Shown: piece by piece, positions 63,360 to 64,000 of the stretch
How positions within the stretch are numbered: the stretch's first letter is position 1
Layout: each line of letters begins with the position of its first letter
NCBI GenBank assembly: GCA_026075535.2
Contig: AP026546.1
Coordinates: 3,906,001-3,970,000 of the forward strand
DNA: 64,000 nucleotides
Direction of reading: 5' to 3'
DNA from: Tricholoma matsutake
Lineage: Eukaryota > Basidiomycota > Agaricomycetes > Agaricales > Tricholomataceae
The notes under the pieces: model-generated
The model's database searches: none
What the model saw: the letters and a program-made list of their open reading frames with translations, nothing else
Told to the model about the DNA's origin: nothing
Position numbers and translations under genes: made by a program

Positions 63360-64000
63360 TTGGAAACCTTATCAGTCAATCCCAGAGCAGAGACAGAGAA
63401 GGGAAGGGACTTGGAGGAAGGGGAAACACTTCAGCTGGTTCCCCCAGCAATTTTGCCTCAGTTTGAGGCTCAAGGCTCAACACAAGTAAGACTCCAACTG
63501 TTCTATCTATATAACTGTTTTACACAGTTTATAACATATATGTTTACATTTATGTATACCCCCTTGTCATCAGAACCATGTATACAGTAGTTAAATGGTA
63601 TATATATAGTTACATAGGTAGTGGCCAGACACACTACATATCTTGCTATGTACTACCTACAAATGGCTTAAATATATCTATGGAACACTCAATACACCCA
63701 AAAAACATCAACTTCCAAGTGTTGAGATCATTGAGACTGTGGGAACATGACAGACACGATGATCAATTGATGATTGATTCATCAAACTTCCACTCCATCA
63801 CCAAAGTAAGGAATATTTTTTACAGCTATTTGCGGAACCAAAGGTGTGAGCTGAATTGTTTTCACACACAGCAACTTTCCTTACCACAGCTCTCGCAGGC
63901 TCTAGTGAGTTCCAAATGCATTCAGTTGGCATTGGGGCTGGTGGATCATGTACAGCTGGTATTTATGAAGGGCACGGTACCCTGTTTATGAGGGTTTTCC
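63360..64000 (+). CDS. Unassigned exons at the window edge
   Basis: METLSVNPRAETEKGRDLEE (63360 onward) runs to a possible donor after QGSTQ (GTAAGA at 63486). A second block, HPKNINFQVLRSLRLWEHDR (from ~63680), ends near a GTAAGG at 63806, and a third runs to ~63990. The donors suggest a spliced gene running off the right edge. Family not recognised. Confidence 0.3.

Noticed and set aside
1..64000. tRNA or rRNA genes
   Set aside because: No cloverleaf with matching A and B boxes and no rRNA core sequence was recognised by eye. The B-box-like motif in the A/B modules lacks a paired A box.

Overview
The window looks like a transposon-rich stretch of an Agaricomycete (mushroom-forming basidiomycete) nuclear genome. 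The reasons are short GT-AG introns of about 50-60 bp, a KDZ (Kyakuja-Dileera-Zisupton) transposase, a Tnp2/CACTA transposase, Ty3/gypsy chromoviruses with chromodomains, and several protein families I know mainly from mushrooms. Almost every coding region is broken. The only stretch that could be ordinary host genes is about 39.9-42.0 kb (a helicase and an HNH nuclease, facing apart), and the helicase is itself damaged.

0-16 kb: a minus-strand KDZ transposase pseudogene (654-5903) is split by a hAT-type element (2738-4227, 8-bp target duplication GGGCCATC). A multi-exon gene of unknown function (6064-8463, +) diverges from it. Then come a minus-strand cysteine-cluster/coiled-coil gene (8675-10549), an unrecognised plus-strand multi-exon gene (10900-13339) and small minus-strand ORFs. 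This part is full of a six-base TTGGCA-type microsatellite, often inside coding sequence.

16-40 kb: a graveyard of repeats and gene fragments. A fold-back repeat built from two related ~250-bp modules (A and B) occurs at 16.7-18.16, 34.3-36.6 and 38.1-39.27 kb, with a single unit at 24.2 kb. Between the copies lie a Tnp2 transposase fragment, a USP7-like ubiquitin hydrolase pseudogene, an ABC-C transporter pseudogene, a long coiled-coil gene with a conserved mushroom C-terminus and, inside the 38-kb array, a ~195-bp piece of a clathrin heavy-chain gene. A solo LTR (25666-26373, TSD TCGGC) sits at 25.7 kb.

42.2-60.7 kb: a three-level nest that can be read exactly. The outer layer is a non-autonomous element with Ngaro/DIRS-style split direct repeats (A1 - gag-like ORF - B1 - A2 - B2; 42238-60686). 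Into its gag ORF inserted a plus-strand Ty3/gypsy element, here gypsy-2 (43712-59705, TSD TACTA). Into gypsy-2 inserted a complete minus-strand Ty3/gypsy chromovirus, here gypsy-1 (47561-54886, TSD GTCRA). Gypsy-2 also took a fold-back hAT MITE (56160-56602, TSD ATGCTGGC), two unrelated solo LTRs (56925-57508, TSD AGTGC; 58258-58658, TSD ACCAG) and an LTR-like block (from 45225). Removing each insert joins the interrupted reading frame.

Two signals stand out. First, the gypsy-1 LTR carries, just downstream of its TATA box, a row of five or six hairpins. They keep the same loop (GGCTT, or AAGCC in the RNA) while both stem arms change together, which suggests an RNA structure under selection. 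Second, repeat copies differ largely by CpG to TpG/CpA changes, and the same change explains many premature stops (CGA to TGA) and the loss of the second RT catalytic Asp in both gypsy elements. 60.7-64 kb holds little I can identify.
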